The notes: generated by a model not told the origin, from the sequence alone. A stretch of DNA of 33,597 nt from Bacillus pseudomycoides (GCF_002551005.1 NZ_NVOY01000039.1:56537-90133), one strand, 5' to 3'. Positions 1 to 7,800 are shown, counted from the stretch's first letter. A program made the numbers and translations.

Positions 1-12
1 AAGTGGGAGTTC

Positions 13-192
13 TTATATTTCCTCTAAGCTATTAACGGGAACAGTGAGTTCACGATTTGGATTTGTTGCCTCGTATATGCGTACAGTTTCATTTGTTTCA
101 TCGACATGTTGAATCATAACAGACATGCCTTGAAATGTTACATTTGTTTGTTCCATTGACTCTGAAATTTCTTTCGCTCTTTGAACGTTCAT
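13..192 (-). CDS. sspH: Small acid-soluble spore protein, SspH family
   Basis: A 59-residue protein starting MNVQRAKEI and ending VPVNSLEEI matches the H-type SASP family (SspH) in length and in its conserved start and end. These are minor, forespore-expressed proteins packed in the spore core; their exact role is unclear. I chose the ATG at 192 rather than the upstream ATG because GAGGAG lies 7 bases before it, while the upstream extension has no ribosome site. No RNA polymerase promoter could be assigned with confidence; sigma-G control is expected from the family, not seen. It lies in the same direction as the following regulator gene, about 107 bases downstream of that gene's stop, and is probably a separate unit. 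Confidence 0.88.
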   Translation of the reverse strand: MNVQRAKEISESMEQTNVTFQGMSVMIQHVDETNETVRIYEATNPNRELTVPVNSLEEI

Positions 193-298
193 TTTCAAAC
201 TCCTCTCTGTATCCGATTGGTAAATCATCAAGAAGGAAGTTTTCTTGTACTATTATTTTCCCTAAAAACAAGGGATAATATACCAATTGATAGAGAGT

Positions 299-1513
299 TT
301 AAAGTTTTTGAATCATTTGTAATGTTTCTTCAGTAAAAGAAGAGAACATTGGAGCATGATAATCTTGCATAGCAATGTGTGCTTGTTGTGCTTCATACAG
401 TGCTTGTTCTTTATCTTCTAGGTGCATATAGCATAAGGCACGAAAAGAGCCTGCTGTAGTCAGTAATGCTTGGTCTATTGGATGGTGCGTATAATCAGGA
501 ATTGTTACTTGTTGCAGGGTTTGTAAAGCTTCGTGATAACGCTCTAAACCATATAGTGCTTTTCCCTTTTCAAGATAATAAAATCCGTTTTTTTCGGACT
601 CTAGCTTTATGATAAGCTCTTTTCCATATGTTTCAACATGAGAAAGCGCTACTTCATATTGTTTCGTAATTGTATTATGAAAATAAGCTTGTAATAAATG
701 AAGAGTGCTTAATGACAAATTATTTTCTGTAAAGATGGCAAATTGCTTTGCTTTCTCTAAATTGTGTAAATATCCTTCTGTATCTTTAACAAATATAGCT
801 TGAAAAGATAAAATACGATAAAACTCATCCATTCTATAGTACACTTGATTTTCTTTAGAAAAATTAAGTGTTTGTAAAAGGATAGCTTTACATTCCTCAT
901 AATTCCCAAGAGCTAATAAAATAACAGCTTCATAAAAATAAAGCTCAATTTGCAGGATTAAATCCATTTCTAAATGTTTTTCATTATATTCGTCACGAAT
1001 ATAATGAATTAATTGTAAGCATTCATTATATTGTTTGTGTCGAAACATTGAGTAGTAGGATATCAGCTTTGTTTCTGTACTTTCTCGATATAAAGCGTAT
1101 TTTTCAAAAATGATGATTGCTTTTTCGATATACGTATGTTCATCGGAGTTTCCCATATAAGTTGCTACTTTTGCATATTGTTTATATAAACGTGCAGCGT
1201 TTAATGAAGACGGTAGCACATCATGCACAATAGGATGGAGGATTTCATAGACATCTTTAAAGCGCATATCTTTTATATATTGTTCCATCTTTTGAACAAG
1301 AGCAGCAAGTTCAATCGCGTCTTCTTCTAATAAAAAGCTTGCATCGCAGCCGAGTTTGTCAGCGAGATAACGCAACGTTTTCATAGAAGGAGTTGCCTTA
1401 CCATTTTCAATTTGACTGAGCATGCTTTTTGTTAGTTCTGTCCCAGCAAGTTCAGATTGGGTAAGTTTTTTTTCTTTTCGTAATGTCCGAATTTTTTCTC
1501 CGAGAGTAGTCAT
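299..1513 (-). CDS. XRE-family HTH regulator with TPR-like helical domain
   Basis: A 404-residue cytosolic protein. Residues about 5-60 form a typical XRE/Cro helix-turn-helix (LGEKIRTLRKEKKLTQSEL, then MLSQIENGKATPS). The rest is an all-helical region with repeated TPR-like pairs and many Tyr/Leu/Ala positions. This architecture is that of the RRNPP/PlcR-like regulators, which often bind a small peptide. No peptide gene is seen next to it, so a peptide ligand is only a possibility. The start is the ATG at 1513, 8 bases after a GGAGGAG site. The gene is divergent from an MFS exporter at 1630. The 116-base gap holds two 21-bp palindromes of the same form, which are good candidate operators for autoregulation and control of the exporter. 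Confidence 0.85.
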   Translation of the reverse strand: MTTLGEKIRTLRKEKKLTQSELAGTELTKSMLSQIENGKATPSMKTLRYLADKLGCDASFLLEEDAIELAALVQKMEQYIKDMRFKDVYEILHPIVHDVLPSSLNAARLYKQYAKVATYMGNSDEHTYIEKAIIIFEKYALYRESTETKLISYYSMFRHKQYNECLQLIHYIRDEYNEKHLEMDLILQIELYFYEAVILLALGNYEECKAILLQTLNFSKENQVYYRMDEFYRILSFQAIFVKDTEGYLHNLEKAKQFAIFTENNLSLSTLHLLQAYFHNTITKQYEVALSHVETYGKELIIKLESEKNGFYYLEKGKALYGLERYHEALQTLQQVTIPDYTHHPIDQALLTTAGSFRALCYMHLEDKEQALYEAQQAHIAMQDYHAPMFSSFTEETLQMIQKL

Positions 1514-1534
1514 GGAACTCCTCCTTTTATATAA

Positions 1535-1555
1535 AAGTTAAATATAATTAAACTT
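1535..1555. promoter_or_regulatory. Candidate operator 1, AAGTT-N11-AACTT
   Basis: A 21-bp palindrome with outer arms AAGTT and AACTT and an AT-rich, partly symmetric centre. It lies 22 bases upstream of the regulator start, where that gene's promoter should be: a TTGACA hexamer reads on the minus strand at 1566-1561. A second site of the same form and length is at 1590-1610. Confidence 0.5.
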
Positions 1556-1559
1556 TCTG

Positions 1560-1589
1560 TTGTCAAATTCTGAAAATTAATTATATAAT
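1560..1589 (+). promoter_or_regulatory. Promoter of the MFS exporter gene
   Basis: The -35 hexamer TTGTCA (1560-1565) and -10 hexamer TATAAT (1584-1589) are 18 bases apart and fit a sigma-A promoter firing toward the gene at 1630. The start site would fall inside the palindrome at 1590-1610. Confidence 0.6.
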
Positions 1590-1610
1590 AAGTTTAACAC
1601 AATTTAACTT
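1590..1610. promoter_or_regulatory. Candidate operator 2, AAGTT-N11-AACTT
   Basis: A 21-bp palindrome of the same form as 1535-1555. It directly follows the -10 box of the exporter promoter and covers the expected start site, a position typical of repressor binding. Binding by the adjacent XRE/TPR protein is inferred. Confidence 0.5.
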
Positions 1611-1629
1611 TTAAGGGGAGAGTGGTTGT

Positions 1630-2901
1630 ATGGATGGTGTATTAGAAAATCAAAATGATACACGATTGAAAATGGCGACGCGAAATATTGTTTTGATGAT
1701 GATTGGAAAATTATCATCAATGCTTGGGGCAAATATTTATACGTTCGCAATGGGATTATACGTTTTAAAAACGACAGGATCTGGCATGGGATTTGCGATT
1801 ACACTTGTTTGTGGTTCCGTTCCACGTTTAATTTGCGGACCAATTGCCGGGGCAGCAGCAGACCGAATTAGCCGTAAGAAGCTCGCAGTTGGAGCTGATA
1901 TATTAAGTGCTCTTATTATGTTCACCATGTTTTTACTTTCAACTTCATTTGGACTTTCATTGATCTTCATCTATGTATCCGCAGCACTGTTATCGATATG
2001 TGCAAGTTTTTTCTCTATCGCTTTAACATCTTCAATTCCATCTCTAGTTGATACAACACGTATTCAAAAAGCAAATTCATTAAATCAAACAGCTACATCG
2101 CTTGCAACCATTTTAGGACCGGTTATTGGTGGTCTTGTATACGGCTTATTTTCTATGAAATTCTTTTTTTTACTAAATGGTATTACATTTGCTCTTGCGG
2201 CGATGGTAGAAATATTTATGGTCTTTGATTTGTATAAAGCCGACAAAAAAGAAGAGAAGAAACATTTTTTAACGAGCATAAAAGAAGGTTTTGTATATGT
2301 GAAAGAGCAAAGTGACATCTTTTCGATGGTAAAACTTTCATTTTGGCTGAATTTCTTTTTTTGTGCAGTTAACGTTTCACTACCATATATTATCGTTCAA
2401 AAATTATCACTTTCCTCTCAGCAATTTGGAGTCATAGAAGGAATGTTTGCGGTTGGAATGCTGATAGCTTCTATTATTTTATCTGTTCGAGCAGAAGCAA
2501 CAAATAAGTTCAAGGCGATTCGCAGGAACCTTTTCATATTATCAGCCTTATTGTTTTGCATTGCATTGCCATTGTTTCTTTCATTATCTAAAACTATGAT
2601 TTTCATATATTATATTACCCTTATGATCTTTTTTGGGGTGAACCTCATCGCAATTAATGTTCCATTGCAAGTATTCGTTCAAAAAACGACGGCACCAGAA
2701 TATTTAGGACGTGTATTTGGATTAATTGAAACGATTGCAACTGCAATTGTCCCTCTTGGAACACTTTTGTATGGAGTGCTTTTAGACTATATACCAGCAT
2801 CCACTGTTATTTTTATATCAACAATTGGACTGTTTGTTGTTGTGTTTTTTGGAACGAAGCAATGGAAAGATTTTAAGCAGCAAGAGGGAGTATCTATATA
2901 A
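1630..2901 (+). CDS. MFS transporter (drug-exporter type)
   Basis: A 423-residue, very hydrophobic protein with about 12 membrane segments. The loop between segments 2 and 3 reads GPIAGAAADRISRKK, a form of the MFS signature G-x3-D-x2-G-R/K-R/K. A central hydrophilic loop (DLYKADKKEEKKHF) separates two halves. The overall form resembles MefA/Cmr-type exporters with the gene pair regulator-exporter. The ATG at 1630 has AAGGGGAG 9 bases upstream. Substrate cannot be told from sequence. It is divergent from the XRE/TPR regulator and probably controlled by it. The stop codon is followed at once by a dispersed repeat (2905-3065), and no separate terminator is seen. Confidence 0.85.
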   Translation: MDGVLENQNDTRLKMATRNIVLMMIGKLSSMLGANIYTFAMGLYVLKTTGSGMGFAITLVCGSVPRLICGPIAGAAADRISRKKLAVGADILSALIMFTMFLLSTSFGLSLIFIYVSAALLSICASFFSIALTSSIPSLVDTTRIQKANSLNQTATSLATILGPVIGGLVYGLFSMKFFFLLNGITFALAAMVEIFMVFDLYKADKKEEKKHFLTSIKEGFVYVKEQSDIFSMVKLSFWLNFFFCAVNVSLPYIIVQKLSLSSQQFGVIEGMFAVGMLIASIILSVRAEATNKFKAIRRNLFILSALLFCIALPLFLSLSKTMIFIYYITLMIFFGVNLIAINVPLQVFVQKTTAPEYLGRVFGLIETIATAIVPLGTLLYGVLLDYIPASTVIFISTIGLFVVVFFGTKQWKDFKQQEGVSI

Positions 2902-2904
2902 ATC

Positions 2905-3065
2905 GAAGTTTAAAAAACGATATAAACTATTTTTTTTCGGTGGGCGAGAGCATCTGACCATGCATAGAAGCGGTCAGTTCTCTTTCCTGCCACAACAAAA
3001 GGAGAAAGCAAGTGCAGGTTCTTTTTTTCTGCATAACCATAATCTATATGTCATAAAAATGAACA
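2905..3065 (+). repeat. Dispersed repeat family A, copy 1 (bcr-like)
   Basis: The copy shares with four others the blocks GGTGGGCGAGAGCATCTG, GCATAGAAGCGGTCAG, CCTGCCACA and a CTGCATA.CAG block, ending in a purine-rich tail. CTGACC (2954-2959) and GGTCAG (2972-2977) can form a perfect 6-bp stem around a 12-base loop. It begins about 4 bases after the exporter stop codon, in the same orientation as that gene. Confidence 0.75.
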
Positions 3066-3153
3066 GTCATTGTTACAAAAATATGAACTTCCTACATTTG
3101 GAGAAAAAAAGGAGTATACTAGTATCATAATCCAATTACAAGGAAGTGTCGTA

Positions 3154-3315
3154 ATGAGTACGGTTAGTGCTGTATATGGAGTTATTCTTTCTTCTCTTTT
3201 TGTTTCTTTCATTATAGGCGTAACACGTTATATTCATAAGTGGAAAGAAGGGAATGCAAAGTTAGACCATATTGAAGAAGAAGTAAGTGATTTCATGCTA
3301 CACCACGGGAAATAA
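3154..3315 (+). CDS. Small single-pass membrane protein
   Basis: A 53-residue protein. Residues about 5-26 (VSAVYGVILSSLFVSFIIGV) are one membrane segment, followed by a basic RYIHKWKEG stretch and an acidic helical tail, so the tail is probably cytosolic. I prefer the ATG at 3154, which has AAGGAAGTG 5 bases upstream, over earlier in-frame codons without a ribosome site. The plan (short N-terminal helix, then charged helix) resembles DUF4083-type small proteins of the B. cereus group, but I am not sure of that family. A terminator-like hairpin follows at 3372-3409. Function unknown. Confidence 0.65.
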   Translation: MSTVSAVYGVILSSLFVSFIIGVTRYIHKWKEGNAKLDHIEEEVSDFMLHHGK

Positions 3316-3371
3316 TTTCGTAAAATCTATAATCCGCAATGTTTTTAACCTTATAATTTTATTATGTAAAC

Positions 3372-3409
3372 AAAAAAGCGTGGTGTTTCAATAAAACATC
3401 ATGTTTTTT
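3372..3409 (+). terminator. Intrinsic terminator after the 53-residue gene
   Basis: The arm AAAAAAGCGTGGTGTTT (3372-3388) pairs with AAACATCATGTTTTTT (3394-3409), with G-U pairs and a 5-base loop. The second arm ends in six T, so it acts as the U tract. Confidence 0.7.
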
Positions 3410-3495
3410 GCTAAGTAAAGTATGATATTAATTTATTAATAAACTTCGATAAATATAGATAAAAAATGATATATAAAGCAAAAGGGGATAAGGGA

Positions 3496-4068
3496 ATGAC
3501 TACTATTTATTTTGTACGGCACGCGCATTCTACATATACACCTGATGAGAGGGAAAGACCGTTATCTGAGAAAGGTTGGCAAGATGCAGAAAGAGTGACA
3601 GAAGGATTGAAAAATGAACCGATAGATGTCGTCATTGCTAGCCCATATAAGAGAGCTATTCAAACGGTAGAAGGGGTTGCTAAACATTTTCAATTATCAA
3701 TTGGGTTAGAGGAAGATGTAAGAGAGCGTTTGTTAAGTTTGCAGCCTGTTCAAGATTTTGAGCAAGCTATTACAAAAGTGTGGGAGAACCCTTCGTTTCA
3801 TTTAGAAGGTGGAGAGTCGAACGTTATTGCTCAGGAGCGCGGAGTTTTTTGTATAATGAAAATCTTGGAGAAATACAAAGGGAAAAATATTGTTATCGGA
3901 ACACATGGAAATATTATGGCCCTTATCATGAATTATTTTGATTCCAAATATGATTTTTTATTTTGGAAGGGGTTACATATGCCTGATATATATAAACTGA
4001 CATTTGTAGACAATCAGCTTATTCAAGTGCATCAGCTTTGGAAAGATGACTTTGTAAAGAATGTATGA
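3496..4068 (+). CDS. Histidine phosphatase (phosphoglycerate mutase-like)
   Basis: A 190-residue cytosolic protein of the histidine phosphatase superfamily. The catalytic RH motif is in IYFVRHAHS (Arg8, phospho-accepting His9). A second conserved Arg lies in SPYKRAIQT, and the second catalytic His (137) in GTHGN. Length and the order of motifs fit small phosphatases such as the YhfR/PhoE group, not glycolytic mutases. The natural substrate cannot be told. The ATG at 3496 follows GGGGATAAGGG; the earlier in-frame ATG at 3466 has no ribosome site. It stands alone, about 90 bases before the next gene. Confidence 0.85.
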   Translation: MTTIYFVRHAHSTYTPDERERPLSEKGWQDAERVTEGLKNEPIDVVIASPYKRAIQTVEGVAKHFQLSIGLEEDVRERLLSLQPVQDFEQAITKVWENPSFHLEGGESNVIAQERGVFCIMKILEKYKGKNIVIGTHGNIMALIMNYFDSKYDFLFWKGLHMPDIYKLTFVDNQLIQVHQLWKDDFVKNV

Positions 4069-4157
4069 AGATTGACGAAAACAGCAGGAGATGATACAGC
4101 GTTTATAGAAATAAATGGCTGGAATACAAAAGCTTTTAAAAAAAGGAGGCTGTTCAT

Positions 4158-4547
4158 ATGTTCGAGAAAAACAATCGATTTTCATCCATGCCAGGAGAAG
4201 TTGTAGAAGTTCACAATGTGTATGAGATTTTACCACCTGACGGAACGATTATTGGTATGGCAACACCTGAAGAAATGGAAATTGCTGCAGAACTAGAACT
4301 AAAGCACTACGCTTTTTCACGTTTAATGGAAGCGAATATTCAATTAGACGGTGCCTCCTACAAAGAGATGCTTGAAGAATTTGAGGAGTACGAAAGAAAA
4401 TCAATGGCTTTCTGGCGTGCATTACATGAAAGATTATCTGTGCCTTGGGCGTGGGTATTACGTGTTGATGTTGCAAACGGCCCTATTCATGTAAGTACTG
4501 GGAACTTGTTTTATGATGTAGAAGAGTTAGAAGAAGATTTTGAATAA
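4158..4547 (+). CDS. Unrecognised 129-residue acidic protein
   Basis: The gene has a strong AAAAGGAGG site, 8 bases before the ATG, and ordinary codon use, so it is surely real. The protein is acidic, with no signal peptide or membrane segment. Residues 1-40 include GEVVEVHNVYEILPPDG; a helical, Glu-rich middle follows (EEMEIAAELELKHYAFSRL) and the end is VEELEEDFE. I do not recognise the family and assign no function. A perfect 16-bp hairpin starts directly after the stop codon and separates it from the convergent hydrolase gene. Confidence 0.8.
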   Translation: MFEKNNRFSSMPGEVVEVHNVYEILPPDGTIIGMATPEEMEIAAELELKHYAFSRLMEANIQLDGASYKEMLEEFEEYERKSMAFWRALHERLSVPWAWVLRVDVANGPIHVSTGNLFYDVEELEEDFE

Positions 4548-4548
4548 A

Positions 4549-4590
4549 AAAGAAAAGGAAAGCAGTGTGTATATTGCTTTCCTTTTCTTT
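4549..4590. terminator. Bidirectional terminator between convergent genes
   Basis: Perfect 16-bp arms (4549-4564 and 4575-4590) enclose a 10-base loop. One side ends in an A run and the other in a T run, so it can end transcription from both sides. It touches both flanking stop codons. Confidence 0.85.
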
Positions 4591-5484
4591 TTATAAGTTA
4601 TGTAGGTTTTTTATTTCTTCTATTATAACATCAGGTCGATCTACCTCAATGGAGTGTCCCAATTTAGCTGCAACAACAAGTTGGCTTTGTTTTGAAAGTG
4701 TAGTTTGTTCACGTATAAGTTCCTGCCATACAGTTTCTAAGGCTACTGCTTCTTCAAAAGGAATACCGTCTTGAATAGCTTGTTGGATAGAATGATGAGC
4801 ATCTCTTCCAATAATTATTAAGGGTATGTTAGGAAATGGATGGATATTCTTCATCTTTTGAGCACAATCTTTCCAATGTATAATTTCCGAGGAAACAGCT
4901 TTATAAAGGGCCGGAGAGATTGGAAAAGCTAATAATAGATTTTGTATTTCAACAGGTAATGTCGTTTGGGAAGTTGTTAGTTTTGGAAAAACCTCCTGTT
5001 GTAATTGAGCAGTGTTTAAAGTGGCATAGTATAAGCATTTTTCAATCCATTTTTCATCTGAATCTGTCTCATCTAATGTAGGTAAGTCGAGTTCATCTAA
5101 GCGGTGCAGATTCATAGATGTTGAATCTACGAGAACAAGTGTAGAAACGTGTTCAGGATAGAGCATCGTAAAATGTTGTGCACATAAACCGCCATAAGAA
5201 TGCCCGACTAAAATAATCGGTCCTTGAATGTGTAAAACATGTAACAATTCTCGTAATTCATACGCGGTTTGCTCAGTTGTCCGCTCTTTCTCATTTAATT
5301 CGCTTGTCCCGTAGCCAGGGCGATGAAACAAAACAACTTTGTAGTATGGAGAAAGTTCGTTTGCAATTTCAATCCAATTGTAAAAGGAGCAAAACATACC
5401 GGTTTGAATCACAACAGCTTGTGTACCTTGTCCCGTTATCAGAACTTCAACTTTCTTTCCGAAAACATCTACATGTGTAATCAA
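4591..5484 (-). CDS. Alpha/beta hydrolase
   Basis: A 297-residue cytosolic protein with the alpha/beta hydrolase fold. HRPGYG (54-59) and the nucleophile elbow GHSYGG (Ser96) are clear; the C-terminal GHSIEVDRPD supplies the likely catalytic His. Length and motifs fit the haloalkane dehalogenase/esterase-like group, but the substrate is unknown. Translation most likely starts at TTG 5484, 6 bases after AAGGAGGC; there is no ATG nearby. The gene follows the DUF3147 gene by 12 bases and the MarR gene further upstream, on the same strand, so the three are probably one MarR-controlled operon. Confidence 0.85.
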   Translation of the reverse strand: MITHVDVFGKKVEVLITGQGTQAVVIQTGMFCSFYNWIEIANELSPYYKVVLFHRPGYGTSELNEKERTTEQTAYELRELLHVLHIQGPIILVGHSYGGLCAQHFTMLYPEHVSTLVLVDSTSMNLHRLDELDLPTLDETDSDEKWIEKCLYYATLNTAQLQQEVFPKLTTSQTTLPVEIQNLLLAFPISPALYKAVSSEIIHWKDCAQKMKNIHPFPNIPLIIIGRDAHHSIQQAIQDGIPFEEAVALETVWQELIREQTTLSKQSQLVVAAKLGHSIEVDRPDVIIEEIKNLHNL

Positions 5485-5496
5485 AAAAACGCCTCC

Positions 5497-5826
5497 TTAA
5501 GTTTGAAAAAATCTCTGACACGCTAATAATATTCCCCATACTCCTATACCAAATAAAATAGAAGTGCTAAGTGAAAATGAGTTGCGTAGCCCTAAATAAA
5601 CAATGAATAACAGCAAGGCTGATGCAGGGAATCCATATAACACGCCAAGTGCAAAATCACTTAATTTTTCGCGAGAACCTCCCTCAACAGAAATCCAGAA
5701 TAAACTGAGCAAACTAATTAACGGAAGTGCGGCAATGAAGCCGCCAAGTGTACTAAAGTGTTTAGCAAGCTCAGTAACTCCGCCAATAATAAGTGCAGAA
5801 ACGATCACTTTAATGAGAAAAGACAT
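5497..5826 (-). CDS. DUF3147 membrane protein
   Basis: A 109-residue protein with four predicted membrane segments. The N-terminal half, with GGVTELAKHFSTLGGFIAALP and then SLLSLFWISVEGG, matches the DUF3147 family. Role unknown. The ATG at 5826 has AAGGAGGC 5 bases upstream. The start overlaps the end of the MarR gene by 17 bases, so translation is probably coupled. It ends 12 bases before the hydrolase gene. Confidence 0.85.
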   Translation of the reverse strand: MSFLIKVIVSALIIGGVTELAKHFSTLGGFIAALPLISLLSLFWISVEGGSREKLSDFALGVLYGFPASALLLFIVYLGLRNSFSLSTSILFGIGVWGILLACQRFFQT

Positions 5827-6217
5827 CGTATGCCTCCTTCGCTAATAATTCGAATGCAGATTGAATTAGCTTTTTTTCTTCTTCAGATAATTTCTGTTCG
5901 ATTTGTTTTAGTTTCGCCTCATCGAGCAGTGTGTGTGAAGCTAATGCTTGCTGTCCTTTTTCTGTTAGCTTTACAATTACAACTCGTTCATCTTGCTGAC
6001 TACGTTTTTTTATAACAAACTCTTTTTGAATTAATCGTTTAATATGCTCAGAAGCTGTGTTATGTGAGAGTTGCAGTTTTGCTGCGATTGTACTAATGGT
6101 TTGTGCTTCTTGTCGAGAAATCATTTGTAAAATACGAATAGCTTGGTGAGTTAAATTTTCTTCATATTCATGACGGAGATAAAAATAAATTGTTTCCCAA
6201 TGTTTATTGATTAGCAT
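5810..6217 (-). CDS. MarR-family transcriptional regulator
   Basis: A 135-residue protein with the winged-helix DNA-binding domain of MarR: LQLSHNTASEHIKRLIQKEFV is the recognition part, and SQQDERVVIVKLTEKGQQAL is the wing and following helix. The ATG at 6217 follows AAAGGAG; earlier in-frame codons run into the promoter. A near-perfect palindrome, ATCGTATAATACGAT, lies 22 bases upstream and is a good autoregulatory operator. It heads an apparent operon with the DUF3147 and hydrolase genes. Ligand unknown; these regulators often sense phenolics or oxidants. Confidence 0.88.
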   Translation of the reverse strand: MLINKHWETIYFYLRHEYEENLTHQAIRILQMISRQEAQTISTIAAKLQLSHNTASEHIKRLIQKEFVIKKRSQQDERVVIVKLTEKGQQALASHTLLDEAKLKQIEQKLSEEEKKLIQSAFELLAKEAYDVFSH

Positions 6218-6238
6218 GATTACAACTCCTTTTTTTAT

Positions 6239-6253
6239 ATCGTATAATACGAT
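6239..6253. promoter_or_regulatory. Candidate MarR operator, ATCGTATAATACGAT
   Basis: Arms ATCGTAT and ATACGAT are a perfect 7-bp inverted repeat around one base. The site lies between the MarR start and its likely promoter, the usual place for an autorepressor site. A shorter relative, ATCGTAAACGAT, is at 8228-8239. Confidence 0.6.
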
Positions 6254-6371
6254 ACAATTGTTTGTAAAGACATATGTGTCTGTATTTGTAAAAAATTTCA
6301 TTGAAAAAGTATCTTTTTTTTAGTAGATACTATAAGCTTATCTTATAATCACAATGAAACGAGGGATGGGG

Positions 6372-7133
6372 ATGAAAGCTGTACATACCTTTAAATGGAT
6401 TGATAATGAGAGAACGCATTTAAATGAAATTCATGTTGAAAAGCTCGGTCCTCTTTCTATCGGATTATATGGCGGGAATACAAATGAAGAAGCTGTACTT
6501 GCTTGGTGTGATCCGCAAGGAACATGGGAATTTACAATGATTTTTGATGCAGAGTATACAATTGAAAGAGCAAAGTTTATTATAGATATAATTTGTGAAA
6601 GAAAAGAGAAATTACTACAACTGTTTTCATATTCAAATCATTTAGTTTTTCATCATACGCATATGTATTTATTATCGCTATTTACAGATGAAACGTTTAT
6701 TGAAAAAAGTGAGAAGATGCCAGGACAAACAGATTGTCTCATTTGTCTTCGGAAAGACCAGTTTGTGTATTGGTTGTCAGTAGGAGAGTGCTTCCTCTAT
6801 TTATTTCAACCAGAGTCACAACAATGCAAACAGGGCCGTTTAAATGAACAACAGTTTTATGAGCGAATTGGTAGACGAAATATTTTTGCAGCAGCAACGC
6901 CTTGTTTTACATCTGGTGTTCGTGAATTACAGAAAGGAACCAATCACCTTGTGGTAGTTACAGATGAAATCATTGCATGTGGCGAACGAATGTTTAAAGA
7001 TGATCAGTTCTTAAACCAATCGTTGCTTAATGTTGAATCTATACTAGAAAAGATGAATGTTTGGAAAGAACCCAATAGTGCTGCGATTATTGGTTGGACT
7101 GTGGATGTAAATTGTCCAATTGAGAACGATTAA
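6372..7133 (+). CDS. Degenerate PP2C-like protein
   Basis: A 253-residue cytosolic protein. The order of motifs follows the PP2C phosphatase fold: GGNTNEEAVLAW in the place of the early R-x-N-E-D motif, FTMIFDAEY in the place of the FDGHGG motif, YWLSVGECFLYLF for the VGDSR strand, VVVTDEI for the SDG strand, and NSAAIIGWTV for the last DN-T strand. Several metal-binding Asp and Gly positions are changed, so it may be a weak or non-catalytic relative. I start it at ATG 6372, which has GAGGG 6 bases upstream; the earlier ATG at 6354 is just after a TATAAT box with no ribosome site. A repeat and a strong terminator follow. Confidence 0.65.
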   Translation: MKAVHTFKWIDNERTHLNEIHVEKLGPLSIGLYGGNTNEEAVLAWCDPQGTWEFTMIFDAEYTIERAKFIIDIICERKEKLLQLFSYSNHLVFHHTHMYLLSLFTDETFIEKSEKMPGQTDCLICLRKDQFVYWLSVGECFLYLFQPESQQCKQGRLNEQQFYERIGRRNIFAAATPCFTSGVRELQKGTNHLVVVTDEIIACGERMFKDDQFLNQSLLNVESILEKMNVWKEPNSAAIIGWTVDVNCPIEND

Positions 7134-7141
7134 AGCAAATT

Positions 7142-7200
7142 TGATAAAGTGAAGCTTCCATCAGTGGGGGTCTTACTGCCCGCGAATAGCGGGATAAAAG
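7142..7200 (+). repeat. Dispersed repeat family B, copy 1 (short)
   Basis: The block TGATAAAGTGAAGCTTCCA is followed by TCAGTGGGGGTCTTACTGCC and a hairpin CCCGC-GAATA-GCGGG (7179-7193), then GATAAAAG. Related blocks occur at 15996-16095 and, on the minus strand, at 7859-8118. It starts 9 bases after the PP2C-like stop codon, in the same orientation. The sequence resembles bcr elements of the B. cereus group. Confidence 0.65.
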
Positions 7201-7223
7201 AATAGAAGTAATATGTAATATAT

Positions 7224-7261
7224 AAAGCGCAGAAGAGAATATAATCTTCTGCGCTTTTTTT
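7224..7261 (+). terminator. Intrinsic terminator after the PP2C-like gene
   Basis: The 13-bp arm AAAGCGCAGAAGA (7224-7236) pairs perfectly with TCTTCTGCGCTTT (7245-7257), followed by T to 7261. Confidence 0.88.
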
Positions 7262-7399
7262 ACGATAAAAGCTTAGATTATTAATGATATTTTGTGCTCA
7301 AAATAAAATATGAATCTTTTTTATTCACCATCATACATATATATAATGTGGCCACAAAACGTTCGTGCAGTATATTGTCGAAAGGAGTTTGGAAAAAGA

Positions 7400-7585
7400 A
7401 TGAGTTATGGGCTTCGTTATGCAGTAGAGAAAAGGAAGAAACAATTGATTGAGAAGTTAATTGATGTAGGAATATATAAAGTATTAAATAAGCAGTTGTA
7501 TGAATTAACTTTAGATGAATTAGAAAAAGAATATGAGGATCTATTAAAATATGAAGGAGTTCGAACCTCTATAAATACAAGTTAA
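7400..7585 (+). CDS. FbpA-like Fur-regulated basic protein
   Basis: A 61-residue basic protein. The segment RKKQLIEKLIDVGIYKV followed by LYELTLDELEKEY matches the FbpA family (Fur-regulated basic protein A), small proteins that in B. subtilis work in the iron-sparing response. The ATG at 7400 is preceded by AAAGGAG at 12 bases, a long spacing; upstream in-frame ATGs lack a site. I see no convincing Fur box in the 140 bases before it, so iron control is expected from the family and from the nearby siderophore locus, not shown. A family A repeat begins 2-3 bases after the stop codon. Confidence 0.7.
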   Translation: MSYGLRYAVEKRKKQLIEKLIDVGIYKVLNKQLYELTLDELEKEYEDLLKYEGVRTSINTS

Positions 7586-7587
7586 AA

Positions 7588-7711
7588 AACCGACATGAAA
7601 TCCTCTTTCTTTATAGGGGGACGAGAGCATCTGGCCGCGCATAGAAACGGTCAGGTCCTGATTTATTTTGCATAGCAGCAACTTATATGTTGAAAAATTA
7701 AAATGAATATA
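7588..7711 (+). repeat. Dispersed repeat family A, copy 2 (internally deleted)
   Basis: The 5' part matches the other copies (CGAGAGCATCTGGCCGCGCA, then TAGAAACGGTCAGGTCCT) and so does the 3' part (GCATAGCAGCAACTTATATG, then TTGAAAAATTAAAATGAAT). About 40-50 bases of the middle (CCTGCCACATGCAAGG region) are missing. It follows the FbpA-like gene in the same orientation. Confidence 0.75.
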
Positions 7712-7800
7712 TAGTTTACTCAGTATTCTTTTCTTTGGAAGAATTCTAGATGATGGAGACGCTTAACTTCCAGTAGGATATAAAGAAAGCTTTATTTATG

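Noticed and set aside
2941-3010. Family A repeats as a riboswitch
   Set aside because: They lie after genes, not before, occur in many copies next to unrelated genes and match no riboswitch core known to me.
7262-7399. Fur box before the FbpA-like gene
   Set aside because: The best segment (GATTATTAATGATATT) matches the consensus poorly and I would not call it.
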